NCBI RefSeq assembly: GCF_011742555.1
Contig: NZ_JAAQQR010000012.1
Coordinates: 1-64,000, forward strand
DNA from: Luteibacter jiangsuensis
GTDB lineage: Bacteria > Pseudomonadota > Gammaproteobacteria > Xanthomonadales > Rhodanobacteraceae
DNA length: 64,000 nucleotides
Direction: 5' to 3'
In this document: one piece after another, positions 23,518-31,486 of the stretch
Layout: the number at the start of each line of letters is the position of its first letter
Numbering within the stretch: position 1 is the first letter of the stretch
Made by a program: the position numbers and the translations under genes
The notes under the pieces: generated by a model
Databases searched by the model: none
Seen by the model: the letters and a program-made list of their open reading frames with translations, nothing else
What the model was told of the DNA's origin: nothing

Positions 23518-25407
23518 ATGATCTCGTTTCGCAATCTCGCCCTGCGCCGGGGCAGCCGCACCCTGCTGTCGCGGATGGATCTCACCATCCAGACCGGCTG
23601 GAGCCTGGGCGTCATCGGCCGCAACGGTTGCGGCAAGTCCACCCTGTTCGCCGCCCTGAAGGGCGAACTCGAGCCGGAGGTGGGCGACCTGGACATGCCC
23701 TCGAAGGTACGTCAGGCCTCCGTCGCCCAGGAAACGCCGGCCTTGCCCGACCCGGCGATCGACTACGTGCTGGGGGGCGACATCGAAGTGGCTGCCGCCC
23801 TCAAGGCCGAGTCGGATGCGCTGGACGCCGGCGACCTCGAAGCCGTGGCCGCCGCGCACCTGCGCATCGAAGAGGTGAACGGCTACGACGCCCGCGCGAG
23901 GGCAGGGCGTCTGATGCACGGCCTGGGTTTCGCCCCGGAAACGCACGAACAACCGGTGGCGTCGTTCTCCGGCGGCTGGCGCGTCCGGCTCAACCTCGCC
24001 CGCGCGCTCATGGCGCCGTCGGACCTGCTGCTGCTCGACGAGCCCACCAACCATCTCGACCTCGACGCCGTGTTGTGGCTCGAAGAATGGCTGCGTCGTT
24101 ACCAGGGCACGTTGCTCATCATTTCGCACGACCGCGAGTTTCTCGACGGCGTGATCTCGCACACGTTGCACCTGCACGATGGCACGGCGAAGCTTTACAC
24201 CGGCAATTACACCGCGTTCGAGCGACAGCGCGCAGAGCACCTGCGCCAGCAGCAGATCGCGCATGAGCGCGAGCAGGCCGAACGCGCCCACCTGCAATCG
24301 TTCATCGACCGCTTCAAGGCGAAGGCGAGCAAGGCCAAGCAAGCGCAGTCGCGCATGAAGCGACTGGAAAAGATGGCCGGCACCGAGGCCGTGCGCGCGG
24401 AGCGTTCCTTCAGCTTCTCGTTTCCCGCGCCGGAGCGTCTGCCGACGTCGATGCTGCAACTGGACCACGTCGATGCGGGTTACGGCGAGCATGTCGTGTT
24501 GCGCGACATAGCGTTCGGCCTCGAAGCCGGCGATCGCATCGGCCTGCTGGGCCCGAACGGCGCGGGCAAGTCCACCATGGTGAAGTCGCTCGTCGGCGAA
24601 CTTGCGCCGCTGCGTGGCGAGCGCGGTATCCACAAGGACACGCGCATCGGCTACTTCGCGCAGCACACCGTGGAGAGCCTGCGCGAGGGCGCGAGTCCGT
24701 TCGACCACCTGCAGGAAAAGGCACCGAACGCGGGCGCGCAGGTGTTGCGCGACTACCTCGGTACATGGAACTTCCCGGCCGACCGGGCCTTCGAACCCGT
24801 CGACGCTTTCTCCGGTGGCGAACGCGCGCGCCTCGCGCTGGCACTGATCGCCTGGGACAAGCCCAACCTGTTGCTGCTCGACGAACCCACCAACCATCTC
24901 GACCTCGACATGCGCGAAGCGCTGGCCGACGCGCTCGCCGCATTCGACGGGGCACTGGTGCTCGTCTCGCACGACCGCCACCTCTTGGGCATGGTCTGCG
25001 ACGAGTTCTGGCGCGTGGCCGACGGTAAGGTGGAACCCTTCGACGGCGATCTGGACGATTACGCGAAGTGGCTGCGCAGCCGGGCCACCACGCGCAAGAC
25101 GGCGGCCGTGGCGTCCGCGCCAGCCGATGCGCCGGTACAGGGCTCGGCGAAGGAACGGCGCAAACAGAGCGCCGAAGAACGCGAGAAGGAAAAGCCTCTG
25201 CGCGCGCGCGTGAAGAAAATCGAATCCCTCATCGAATCCATGGACAAGGAACTCGTGGCCATCGAGGTCAAGCTTGCCGATCCGGCGGTCTATGAAGGCT
25301 CGACCGCCGAACTGATGAAGCTGGGCCAGCGCCAGGCGGCACTGCGCGAAGAGAAGGAATCCCTCGAACTTGAATGGCTCGGGATCCTCGAGCAGATCGA
25401 GGCCTGA
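23518..25407 (+). CDS. yheS: ABC-F ATPase, YheS type
   Basis: A 629-residue soluble protein with two ABC ATPase domains and no membrane segments. Walker A motifs are GRNGCGKST (about residue 40) and GPNGAGKST (about 350); signatures are SFSGGWRVRLNLARAL and AFSGGERARLALAL, each followed by LLLLDEPTNHLDLD. A charged linker lies between the domains, and a coiled-coil tail is rich in Lys and Glu. The phrase QETPALPDPAIDYV near the first domain is typical of the YheS branch. ABC-F proteins bind the ribosomal E site and help stalled or difficult translation. It overlaps no neighbour but begins a three-gene run with rpfE and recJ. Confidence 0.92.
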   Translation: MISFRNLALRRGSRTLLSRMDLTIQTGWSLGVIGRNGCGKSTLFAALKGELEPEVGDLDMPSKVRQASVAQETPALPDPAIDYVLGGDIEVAAALKAESDALDAGDLEAVAAAHLRIEEVNGYDARARAGRLMHGLGFAPETHEQPVASFSGGWRVRLNLARALMAPSDLLLLDEPTNHLDLDAVLWLEEWLRRYQGTLLIISHDREFLDGVISHTLHLHDGTAKLYTGNYTAFERQRAEHLRQQQIAHEREQAERAHLQSFIDRFKAKASKAKQAQSRMKRLEKMAGTEAVRAERSFSFSFPAPERLPTSMLQLDHVDAGYGEHVVLRDIAFGLEAGDRIGLLGPNGAGKSTMVKSLVGELAPLRGERGIHKDTRIGYFAQHTVESLREGASPFDHLQEKAPNAGAQVLRDYLGTWNFPADRAFEPVDAFSGGERARLALALIAWDKPNLLLLDEPTNHLDLDMREALADALAAFDGALVLVSHDRHLLGMVCDEFWRVADGKVEPFDGDLDDYAKWLRSRATTRKTAAVASAPADAPVQGSAKERRKQSAEEREKEKPLRARVKKIESLIESMDKELVAIEVKLADPAVYEGSTAELMKLGQRQAALREEKESLELEWLGILEQIEA

Positions 25408-25409
25408 GC

Positions 25410-26357
25410 ATGGGCAGCGTTCTCCATGTGCTGTTGCCCGGGCGCGCGAAGCTTGCCGGCACGGCCGGGTTCGCGGACTGGCTGGCTCGCGGCAGCCGCT
25501 TGCCCGCGGGGATGCCGGGTTACCTCGCGGCGCTTGCGGAGCACTTTCGCTGGCCGCGGGGACCACTGCCGGCTGCGGCGTTGATCCGCCAGTCGGTGGC
25601 CGGCGACGCAGGTACATCGCTTTGGCTTTCAGCCGACCCGGCCTGGGTGCAACCCGAGCTCAACGGCGCACGTCTCCTGGCGTGCGGCAACCTCGGCTTG
25701 AGCATGGCGGATGCGGATAGCCTCGTGGCCGCATTGGCGGAAACCTTCGAAGCAGAAGGCATGCAACTCGTCGTCGGCGATGCGCAGCATTGGCAGCTCC
25801 GCGTCCCTGCGTATGTGGACGTGCCCTCGTTTCCCGAGCCCGAGGATGCCCTGGGCGCCGATCTGTTCGAGCACTTGCCGAAGGGCGAGGAAGGGCGGCG
25901 CTGGCGTGCGTTGATCAACGAAGCGCAGATCGTGCTGCACAACCACCCGGTGAATCGGACACGTGTTGCACAAGGGCTGCCGCCGGTGAACAGTGTGTGG
26001 CTGTGGGGGCCGGGCGCGCTGCCGGACTGGGTGGAAACCGGCTTGACCAGGATCTACAGCGACGACCTGCTCGAGTGGGCCCTCGCGCATCGCGCCGGCG
26101 TCGACATCCAGCCTCGCGGCCCCCTTGTAGGAGCCGCCATGGCGGCAAGCAAACCTCGCGATATCGCCTTCGAAGCGGCTGCCGCCGTTGGTTTACTGGA
26201 TCTGCAAGACGTCCAGCCGTCCGATTTCGCCAGTGATTGGTGGCCCTTCATCGAAGCCCGCCTGCTCGCAGGCACCGAAATTCGCCTCGCTTTCGCCGAC
26301 GGCACGCGCACGGTGTTGCACAAGCGGCACCGTCTGCGTTTCTGGCGCAAGGCATGA
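25410..26357 (+). CDS. rpfE: RpfE-like conserved protein
   Basis: A 315-residue cytoplasmic protein starting at ATG 25410, two bases after the yheS stop; its last codon overlaps the recJ start (ATGA). It resembles the proteins encoded beside recJ in xanthomonads and named RpfE from the Xanthomonas rpf cluster. Similar proteins are sometimes labelled phosphoglycerate-mutase-like, from the metal-dependent alkaline-phosphatase-like family, but no complete metal-binding set is evident. Conserved-looking parts are VLLPGRAKLAG at the N-terminus, NEAQIVLHNHPVNRTR and PVNSVWLWGPGALP in the middle, and DWWPFIEARL near the end. Residues 240-246 are encoded by a palindromic repeat. The biochemical role is unknown. 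Confidence 0.6.
   Translation: MGSVLHVLLPGRAKLAGTAGFADWLARGSRLPAGMPGYLAALAEHFRWPRGPLPAAALIRQSVAGDAGTSLWLSADPAWVQPELNGARLLACGNLGLSMADADSLVAALAETFEAEGMQLVVGDAQHWQLRVPAYVDVPSFPEPEDALGADLFEHLPKGEEGRRWRALINEAQIVLHNHPVNRTRVAQGLPPVNSVWLWGPGALPDWVETGLTRIYSDDLLEWALAHRAGVDIQPRGPLVGAAMAASKPRDIAFEAAAAVGLLDLQDVQPSDFASDWWPFIEARLLAGTEIRLAFADGTRTVLHKRHRLRFWRKA
26127..26148 (+). repeat. REP element inside a coding sequence
   Basis: GTAGGAGCCGCCATGGCGGCAA has the same GTRGGAGCCGC-N4-GCGGCRA layout as the left arm of the element at 18835-18856. The perfect 14-base palindrome is GCCGCCATGGCGGC (26133-26146). It is read in frame as Val-Gly-Ala-Ala-Met-Ala-Ala within the rpfE-like gene, between ALAHRAGVDIQPRGPL and SKPRDIAFEAA, so it codes for a flexible small-residue linker. 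Confidence 0.65.
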
Positions 26358-28066
26358 GAACCAAGGTCTGGCGCCAGCGCGTCGTTCCAGTCGCGCCGAG
26401 CGGCTGGCCTGCCCATGTACACCCGGTCATCCAGCGCGTGTACGCGGCGCGCGGCGTCTGCACCCCCGACGGCGTCGAGCATCGGCTTGCACGCATGCTG
26501 CCGCCCGCCATGCTGGGCGGCATGGATCGCGCGGTCGGCCTGCTGATGCGCGCGATCCTCGACGGTCGCCGCATCGTCATCGCCGGCGACTACGATTGCG
26601 ACGGAGCCACCGGCACGGCGGTGGCCGAGCGCGGCCTTCGCCTGCTCGGTGCACGCCACGTGGGGCATGTGGTGCCCAACCGCTTCGTGCATGGCTACGG
26701 TTTGAGCGAGGCGCTGGTCGCATCGCTCGACCCCGCTCCCGATCTCATCGTGACGGTGGACAACGGCGTCGCCAGCGTGGCCGGTGTCGCTGCCGCGCGC
26801 GCCCGGGGTATCCAGGTGTTGATCACCGACCACCATCTTCCGGGCGACGTGCTTCCCGAGGCCGATGCCATCGTGAATCCGAACCTCGCAGGCGACGGTT
26901 TTCCCAGCAAGTCGCTGGCCGGTGTGGGCGTGATGTTCTACCTGCTGCTCGGCTTGCGCGCCGCCATGCGCGAAGCCGGGCACTTTGCTGCCGGCGAACC
27001 GGATCTGGCATCGCTGCTGGATCTTGTCGCCCTGGGTACGGTCGCCGATCTCGTTCCGCTCGATTTCAACAATCGTGTCCTGGTGGAGGCCGGCCTGAAG
27101 CGCATGCGTGCCGGGAAGGCCTGCGCCGGCATTGCCGCACTGGTGGAAGCGAGCGGGCGCTCGCTCGCCACCGTGGGGGCCACCGATCTTGCCTTTGCGG
27201 TCGGGCCCCGCCTGAACGCCGCCGGGCGACTCGAAGACATGTCTCTGGGTGTGGCCTGTCTGCTCACCGACGACGACGGCATGGCGCGCCGCTATGCCGA
27301 GCAGCTTTCCGCGATCAACCAGGAACGGCGCGACATGCAGGCGGGCATGGTGGAGGAGGCCGAGACGATGGCCGCGCAAGCGGCGCACATCGACGCGGTG
27401 GGTGTCGCCCTGTTCGACGCGGGGTGGCATCCCGGCGTCGTCGGACTGGTCGCTTCCAAACTCAAGGAAAAGCTCCATCGCCCGGTGGTTGCATTCGCCC
27501 CAGCCGGCGACGACAGCGACGAGCTTCGCGGGTCCGCGCGCTCGATTCCCGGGTTCCATATCCGCGACGCGCTGGCCGCGGTGGACGCGAAGCATCCGGG
27601 GATGATCCTGCGCTTCGGCGGTCACGCCATGGCGGCGGGGCTCAGCCTTCGTGCGGGCGATTTCGATCGCTTCGCTACCGCCTTCGATGCGACGGCCAGG
27701 GCGCTCATCGACGACGAGCGGTTGCAGGCACTTGTGCAGACCGACGGCGAACTGGATTACGGCGACCACACACTCGACCTGGCGCGGCAGCTTCGTCACG
27801 CGGGCCCGTGGGGACAAGGCTTTCCGCCGCCGGTCTTCGAGGGACGTTTCGAGTGCGTCTCGTGGAAACCGATGGGCAGCCGACACCTGCGTCTGCAGTT
27901 GCGCCACGGGCAGGCCGGTGCGCCGCTCGACGCCGTGATGTTCAACGCCTTCGACGGGTCGCCACCTCCCTCGCGGCTGCGCGCCGCGTACGAGCTTTCG
28001 GTCAACGACTGGCAGGGCAGGGAGACCCTGCGGCTGCTGCTCGTGCACATGGAGCCTGTGGCGTAG
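26354..28066 (+). CDS. recJ: single-stranded-DNA-specific exonuclease RecJ
   Basis: A 570-residue DHH-family 5'-3' exonuclease for recombination and mismatch repair. Motif I is DYDCDG (79-84, usually DYDADG), motif III is TDHH (159-161) and the DHHA1 part carries GGHAMAAGLSLR. The OB-like C-terminal domain follows. The ATG at 26354 overlaps the end of the rpfE-like gene by four bases, so translation is coupled. The order of an rpfE-like gene before recJ matches what is known for Xanthomonas. Metal-binding Asp residues are all present, so the enzyme should be active. Confidence 0.95.
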   Translation: MRTKVWRQRVVPVAPSGWPAHVHPVIQRVYAARGVCTPDGVEHRLARMLPPAMLGGMDRAVGLLMRAILDGRRIVIAGDYDCDGATGTAVAERGLRLLGARHVGHVVPNRFVHGYGLSEALVASLDPAPDLIVTVDNGVASVAGVAAARARGIQVLITDHHLPGDVLPEADAIVNPNLAGDGFPSKSLAGVGVMFYLLLGLRAAMREAGHFAAGEPDLASLLDLVALGTVADLVPLDFNNRVLVEAGLKRMRAGKACAGIAALVEASGRSLATVGATDLAFAVGPRLNAAGRLEDMSLGVACLLTDDDGMARRYAEQLSAINQERRDMQAGMVEEAETMAAQAAHIDAVGVALFDAGWHPGVVGLVASKLKEKLHRPVVAFAPAGDDSDELRGSARSIPGFHIRDALAAVDAKHPGMILRFGGHAMAAGLSLRAGDFDRFATAFDATARALIDDERLQALVQTDGELDYGDHTLDLARQLRHAGPWGQGFPPPVFEGRFECVSWKPMGSRHLRLQLRHGQAGAPLDAVMFNAFDGSPPPSRLRAAYELSVNDWQGRETLRLLLVHMEPVA

Positions 28067-28141
28067 CGGAGCGGGCTGCCGCCTTGATGCTTTCGCGACA
28101 CATACGCAGTAGGCTGGACGGCAGTTCGTGGAGGAGTTGCC

Positions 28142-28597
28142 ATGAAGACCGTCGCCCTTGCCTTGATGCTCGGCGTTTCCCCTGTCCCCCAGGTGCCGCC
28201 GGTGGAGGGCGTCCATCGCGCCGATGCGCCCGTGCCAGAGCCCATGAAGCGGTTCGCCTGGCGCGACGAGGCAGCCGGATATACCTTCGTCGCCCCTCCA
28301 CGGTGGGCAGGCAAGGTGCGCGTGGTCCCGCTGACCTCGGAAGAGCTTTCCCGGTGCGGGGCCGTCAGCGGCGTTCGCTTCGTCGAAGGGGCGAAGACCC
28401 TGCTTGTCCTGCTCTCGTCGGAGGAGACGCGTCTTCACAGCTTGACGAGCGCCGGAGCCACGGAGATCTCGCGCCATGGTGGGCACATCGTGGCGGTGAA
28501 GGTCGGTACGGCAGATGACGAACTAGCCTTGACTGATGAAGAGCTGGGCTCGGCCATACAGTGGGACGGTGAAGCGAAGGGCGCCGCCTCGCGTTGA
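28142..28597 (+). CDS. exported hypothetical protein
   Basis: A 151-residue product from ATG 28142, with GGAGGAG upstream. The N-terminus MKTVALALMLGVS is a short signal-like segment followed by a Pro/Val-rich linker. The rest contains FAWRDEAAGYTFVAPPRWAGKVRVVPL, a beta-rich pattern typical of small periplasmic proteins, and a single Cys in ELSRCGAV. It ends with an acidic helix (ALTDEELGSAIQW). No known domain is recognised. It stands alone between recJ and a large secreted protein. Confidence 0.55.
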   Translation: MKTVALALMLGVSPVPQVPPVEGVHRADAPVPEPMKRFAWRDEAAGYTFVAPPRWAGKVRVVPLTSEELSRCGAVSGVRFVEGAKTLLVLLSSEETRLHSLTSAGATEISRHGGHIVAVKVGTADDELALTDEELGSAIQWDGEAKGAASR

Positions 28598-28757
28598 TTC
28601 CCGGCAGAGATCGAGCATGATCTGATATTCCCCATCGACAGCAGCGCACAGGGACATGCGCCGCGCACCCGCCATCTTTCGTCGCGTGGCGACAGAGTGG
28701 TTGCAGGGGTGCGAACTATCGTGACGGCTTCATGCCCACGAACACAGGGAAGACATC

Positions 28758-31382
28758 ATGCAGCATCTCTCCTTCATGGTACGTCGCGGACTCGCGGCGG
28801 GACTGCTGGCGGCCGCGCTCGCGCAGCCCGTCCACGCGACGACGATGCAGACGACAGGCGCGCAAGGCGACGGGAACACTCAGGGCAACAGCGTGAGTAC
28901 CACCGCCGCACCCATCGGCGGCCCGACTCAGGACGGTACGGTATCTCCGTTCAGCCCAGGCTCGACGATGACCGCACCCGCCTTTGCGCCGCTGTTCGTT
29001 ACGGCGCAGGACGCCCGCGCATACTGGGGCATGCTCGTCCGGAGCCGGGGGTGGTCCGCACTCGATCCGAGGGCGGTAGCCCGGTCGTTCATCAAGGAGC
29101 GGTTGGGTATCGACGGCGACATGTACGTGGTCGCGCATTTTGCGACGGCGCAGAAACTCATGGAGGGAAGCGCGGACAATGTCGTGGCGCTGACCGATGC
29201 GCTGATGAACGCGTTTCCGGATCATTCCCGGCACAGTTTCTTCGGGGTGCTGTCCGATAGTGTGTCTGGACTGACGGGCGGCGGGCAAAGTCCAACAGTG
29301 CTTGATTTTCTGCGGGGCGTGATCACCTGCAGAAACGGAGGGCAATGCTTCTCAATGGTCGGAAGGTTCCTCTGGAGCCGCACGGGGCCCGGGTACATCT
29401 ACAACACCTTCATTGGCACGGGGAATGTCATCGACACGGTCAGCGAGGACGCCCGCGCCCTGGATCTCTCGTTTGGGATCTTTCCGCGCTCCTCCACGTT
29501 CCTGCCGGAAAACCGGAGTTCTCTCAAGCTGTCGCAGGTCATCGACACATTCAAGGAAGAGGGGCTTTTTTCCGAACTGCCGTACATCAAACGGCTCAAG
29601 GAAGAATTCGACGAGTACTGGGCACACGGAAAGGACGAGTGGCCGCTCCTGGCCCGGTATCACTTCGTCCATGAAGCGCGCCGGGCGCTTGCACGCCGCA
29701 CACTGACAAGACAGCAGTACGAACTGGTCATGAAGGGCGGTGCGCCACAGGTACCGTTGCATGGCCCGATCGCGCTGTGGCAGTTGGAGAACACCCCGGC
29801 GGATGCTTCCGTCGCAGTCAGGCGATTCGACATCAACGGCTACGCGGCCAGCGACATCCTGCGTTTCGTCGCCAGCGATGGCAGTGAGGTCATGTATATC
29901 CCGGGCGCGTCGTCGCCCTTTGTCACCTTCAGCAACGAAGGCGAACTTCGCGACTGGGTGGTTCGGCAGGCAGAAAATCGTGCGTCGCTCGATGAGATCC
30001 TGTCGCACTTCTCGATCTACAACGGCCAGGACGGTGCGTTCCGGACGGGCGTAAGCCAGGGGCTGGTTCATCTCGCCTCCGGACTTTGGACCGCGGACGG
30101 CCGCGCGATCGATGTCCAGAATGCGTCGATTGCCGGCGATGTCTTCGAGGACATGCGCGTCCAGGTAGAAGCGCGGCTGCGTGACGATGCACGGATGAGA
30201 ACCAGTACGGCGTGGGACGCATGGCGTACCACGCTCAACCGGACAGTCGCGGTGCTGGGGCCGGTGGGCTATGTGCCGGCGCTGGCCCTCCCTGTTCAGG
30301 CGGGCACTGCGCTCATGGCGCTTGGCATGGGGATCGACGAAGGCATCAACGGAAGGACCACCGCCAATAGGAACAGCGCCCTCGAAGGTGCGGTGATGAC
30401 GGCCGTCACCAACTTGAGCACGAGCGCCGCCTTGCATGGGTTCGCATCGACAGGGCGCCCTGCTGCGCCGTCCACCACCTCGGTCGAGCTCGAGCTACAG
30501 GCACTACCTGCTTTGCCCTCCGTGAGCACGGGCGGCGTCGTGTCGGAACCGGGTGGGCGGCCCGCGGTGGGCGCGGAGGCAGTGGACCCGAGGATTGCCT
30601 ATTCCATGGGCCCGGTGTCGTCCGAACCCCCGTTGGACATGAGTGCCCTCCAGAGCGAACCCGGTACGCTGGGCTACCTTGTCCAGCGGATATCGAACGA
30701 TGCCGAGGATTGGACTCGCAGGATCATCGATCTGAAGAAGGTCGGCATCGAAATGCAGCGACGTCGGCTGGACGACTCCAGAACGCAACCATTGGCCGTT
30801 AATCGGGCCGGGTACCGGCAGTCCTTCGGCCGTTCGCTCGTCTTCCGGGTCGATTCGAGGCGCCCGGCGGAGCTCTTGCGCAACGGCGGCTTCGGGCCGT
30901 CTTCGGACTTCCACGATCTTGAGCCTATGCTCAGGCAGCCGACCACGATCGGTAGCGGTTCGCTCCGGGCGAACAATCGGGTGCTTGAGGACTGGCAGCT
31001 GGGTTTTTCGTGTATGGCCTGTCGGCCGAGCTTCCATCAATACGCCATCCGGACGGAGCGCCGTCCCGTCGCCGCCGCATCCGACAATCACGACCCGCGC
31101 ACTTACGACCTTCCACTCGACGAAGTCCACTTCCCGGCGGATGTCTCGCCGGAGAACATCTTCATCATCGATTCGACTGACCGGGCGATTGCACGAAAGC
31201 TGGCCGACATCTACCGGTCGTCCTATGTGTCGACGCCCTACGGCGTTCCTCTGAACGCCTTTCAGGAATACGTCAGCGGTCAACTGGATATCAACGCGCC
31301 GAACAAATACACCGAACGGCGCTCGGCCGGTGTCCGGGATCCAGCGTCCGTGGTCGACCGGCGGCGACTTGGCTTCCGATAA
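28758..31382 (+). CDS. large secreted protein, putative ADP-ribosyltransferase toxin
   Basis: An 874-residue protein with AGGGAAG before its ATG and a signal peptide ending near PVHATT. Residues about 75-360 resemble the N-terminal region of the dermonecrotic-toxin-like family (DUF6543 type) of Pseudomonas and Xanthomonas: a WSALDPRAVARSFIKERLG block and a LARRTLTRQQYELVM block. Residues about 500-545 are hydrophobic. The C-terminal part starts LVFRVDSRRPAELL with Arg697 in an R-x-D-S-R-P arrangement like that of cholera and pertussis toxin A chains. It later has LDEVHFPADVSPENI with Glu789, like the catalytic Glu region before an I-P-x-x-I block. The usual Ser-Thr-Ser is unclear (GFSCMAC at 750, or VST at 824). 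The toxin assignment is inference. No immunity or B-subunit gene is adjacent. Confidence 0.55.
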   Translation: MQHLSFMVRRGLAAGLLAAALAQPVHATTMQTTGAQGDGNTQGNSVSTTAAPIGGPTQDGTVSPFSPGSTMTAPAFAPLFVTAQDARAYWGMLVRSRGWSALDPRAVARSFIKERLGIDGDMYVVAHFATAQKLMEGSADNVVALTDALMNAFPDHSRHSFFGVLSDSVSGLTGGGQSPTVLDFLRGVITCRNGGQCFSMVGRFLWSRTGPGYIYNTFIGTGNVIDTVSEDARALDLSFGIFPRSSTFLPENRSSLKLSQVIDTFKEEGLFSELPYIKRLKEEFDEYWAHGKDEWPLLARYHFVHEARRALARRTLTRQQYELVMKGGAPQVPLHGPIALWQLENTPADASVAVRRFDINGYAASDILRFVASDGSEVMYIPGASSPFVTFSNEGELRDWVVRQAENRASLDEILSHFSIYNGQDGAFRTGVSQGLVHLASGLWTADGRAIDVQNASIAGDVFEDMRVQVEARLRDDARMRTSTAWDAWRTTLNRTVAVLGPVGYVPALALPVQAGTALMALGMGIDEGINGRTTANRNSALEGAVMTAVTNLSTSAALHGFASTGRPAAPSTTSVELELQALPALPSVSTGGVVSEPGGRPAVGAEAVDPRIAYSMGPVSSEPPLDMSALQSEPGTLGYLVQRISNDAEDWTRRIIDLKKVGIEMQRRRLDDSRTQPLAVNRAGYRQSFGRSLVFRVDSRRPAELLRNGGFGPSSDFHDLEPMLRQPTTIGSGSLRANNRVLEDWQLGFSCMACRPSFHQYAIRTERRPVAAASDNHDPRTYDLPLDEVHFPADVSPENIFIIDSTDRAIARKLADIYRSSYVSTPYGVPLNAFQEYVSGQLDINAPNKYTERRSAGVRDPASVVDRRRLGFR

Positions 31383-31486
31383 CTTCAGAACGCTCCTTTT
31401 CTCAAACGTGCCCGAACGGAAACGGATATAACTCCCATCGCCCGGCGGCGGACATCCGACCGGGTCTTCATCGAAAGGAGTTTGAT

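Noticed and set aside
23344-25617. Very long minus-strand open frame upstream of the small exported protein at 23002
   Set aside because: It is antisense to the ABC-F gene, and only the last 113 residues make a sensible protein with its own signal peptide; the rest is a shadow.
26358-28486. Minus-strand open frame of about 700 codons opposite recJ
   Set aside because: Composition is Arg/His/Gly rich, it has no motifs, and it lies wholly over the confident recJ gene.
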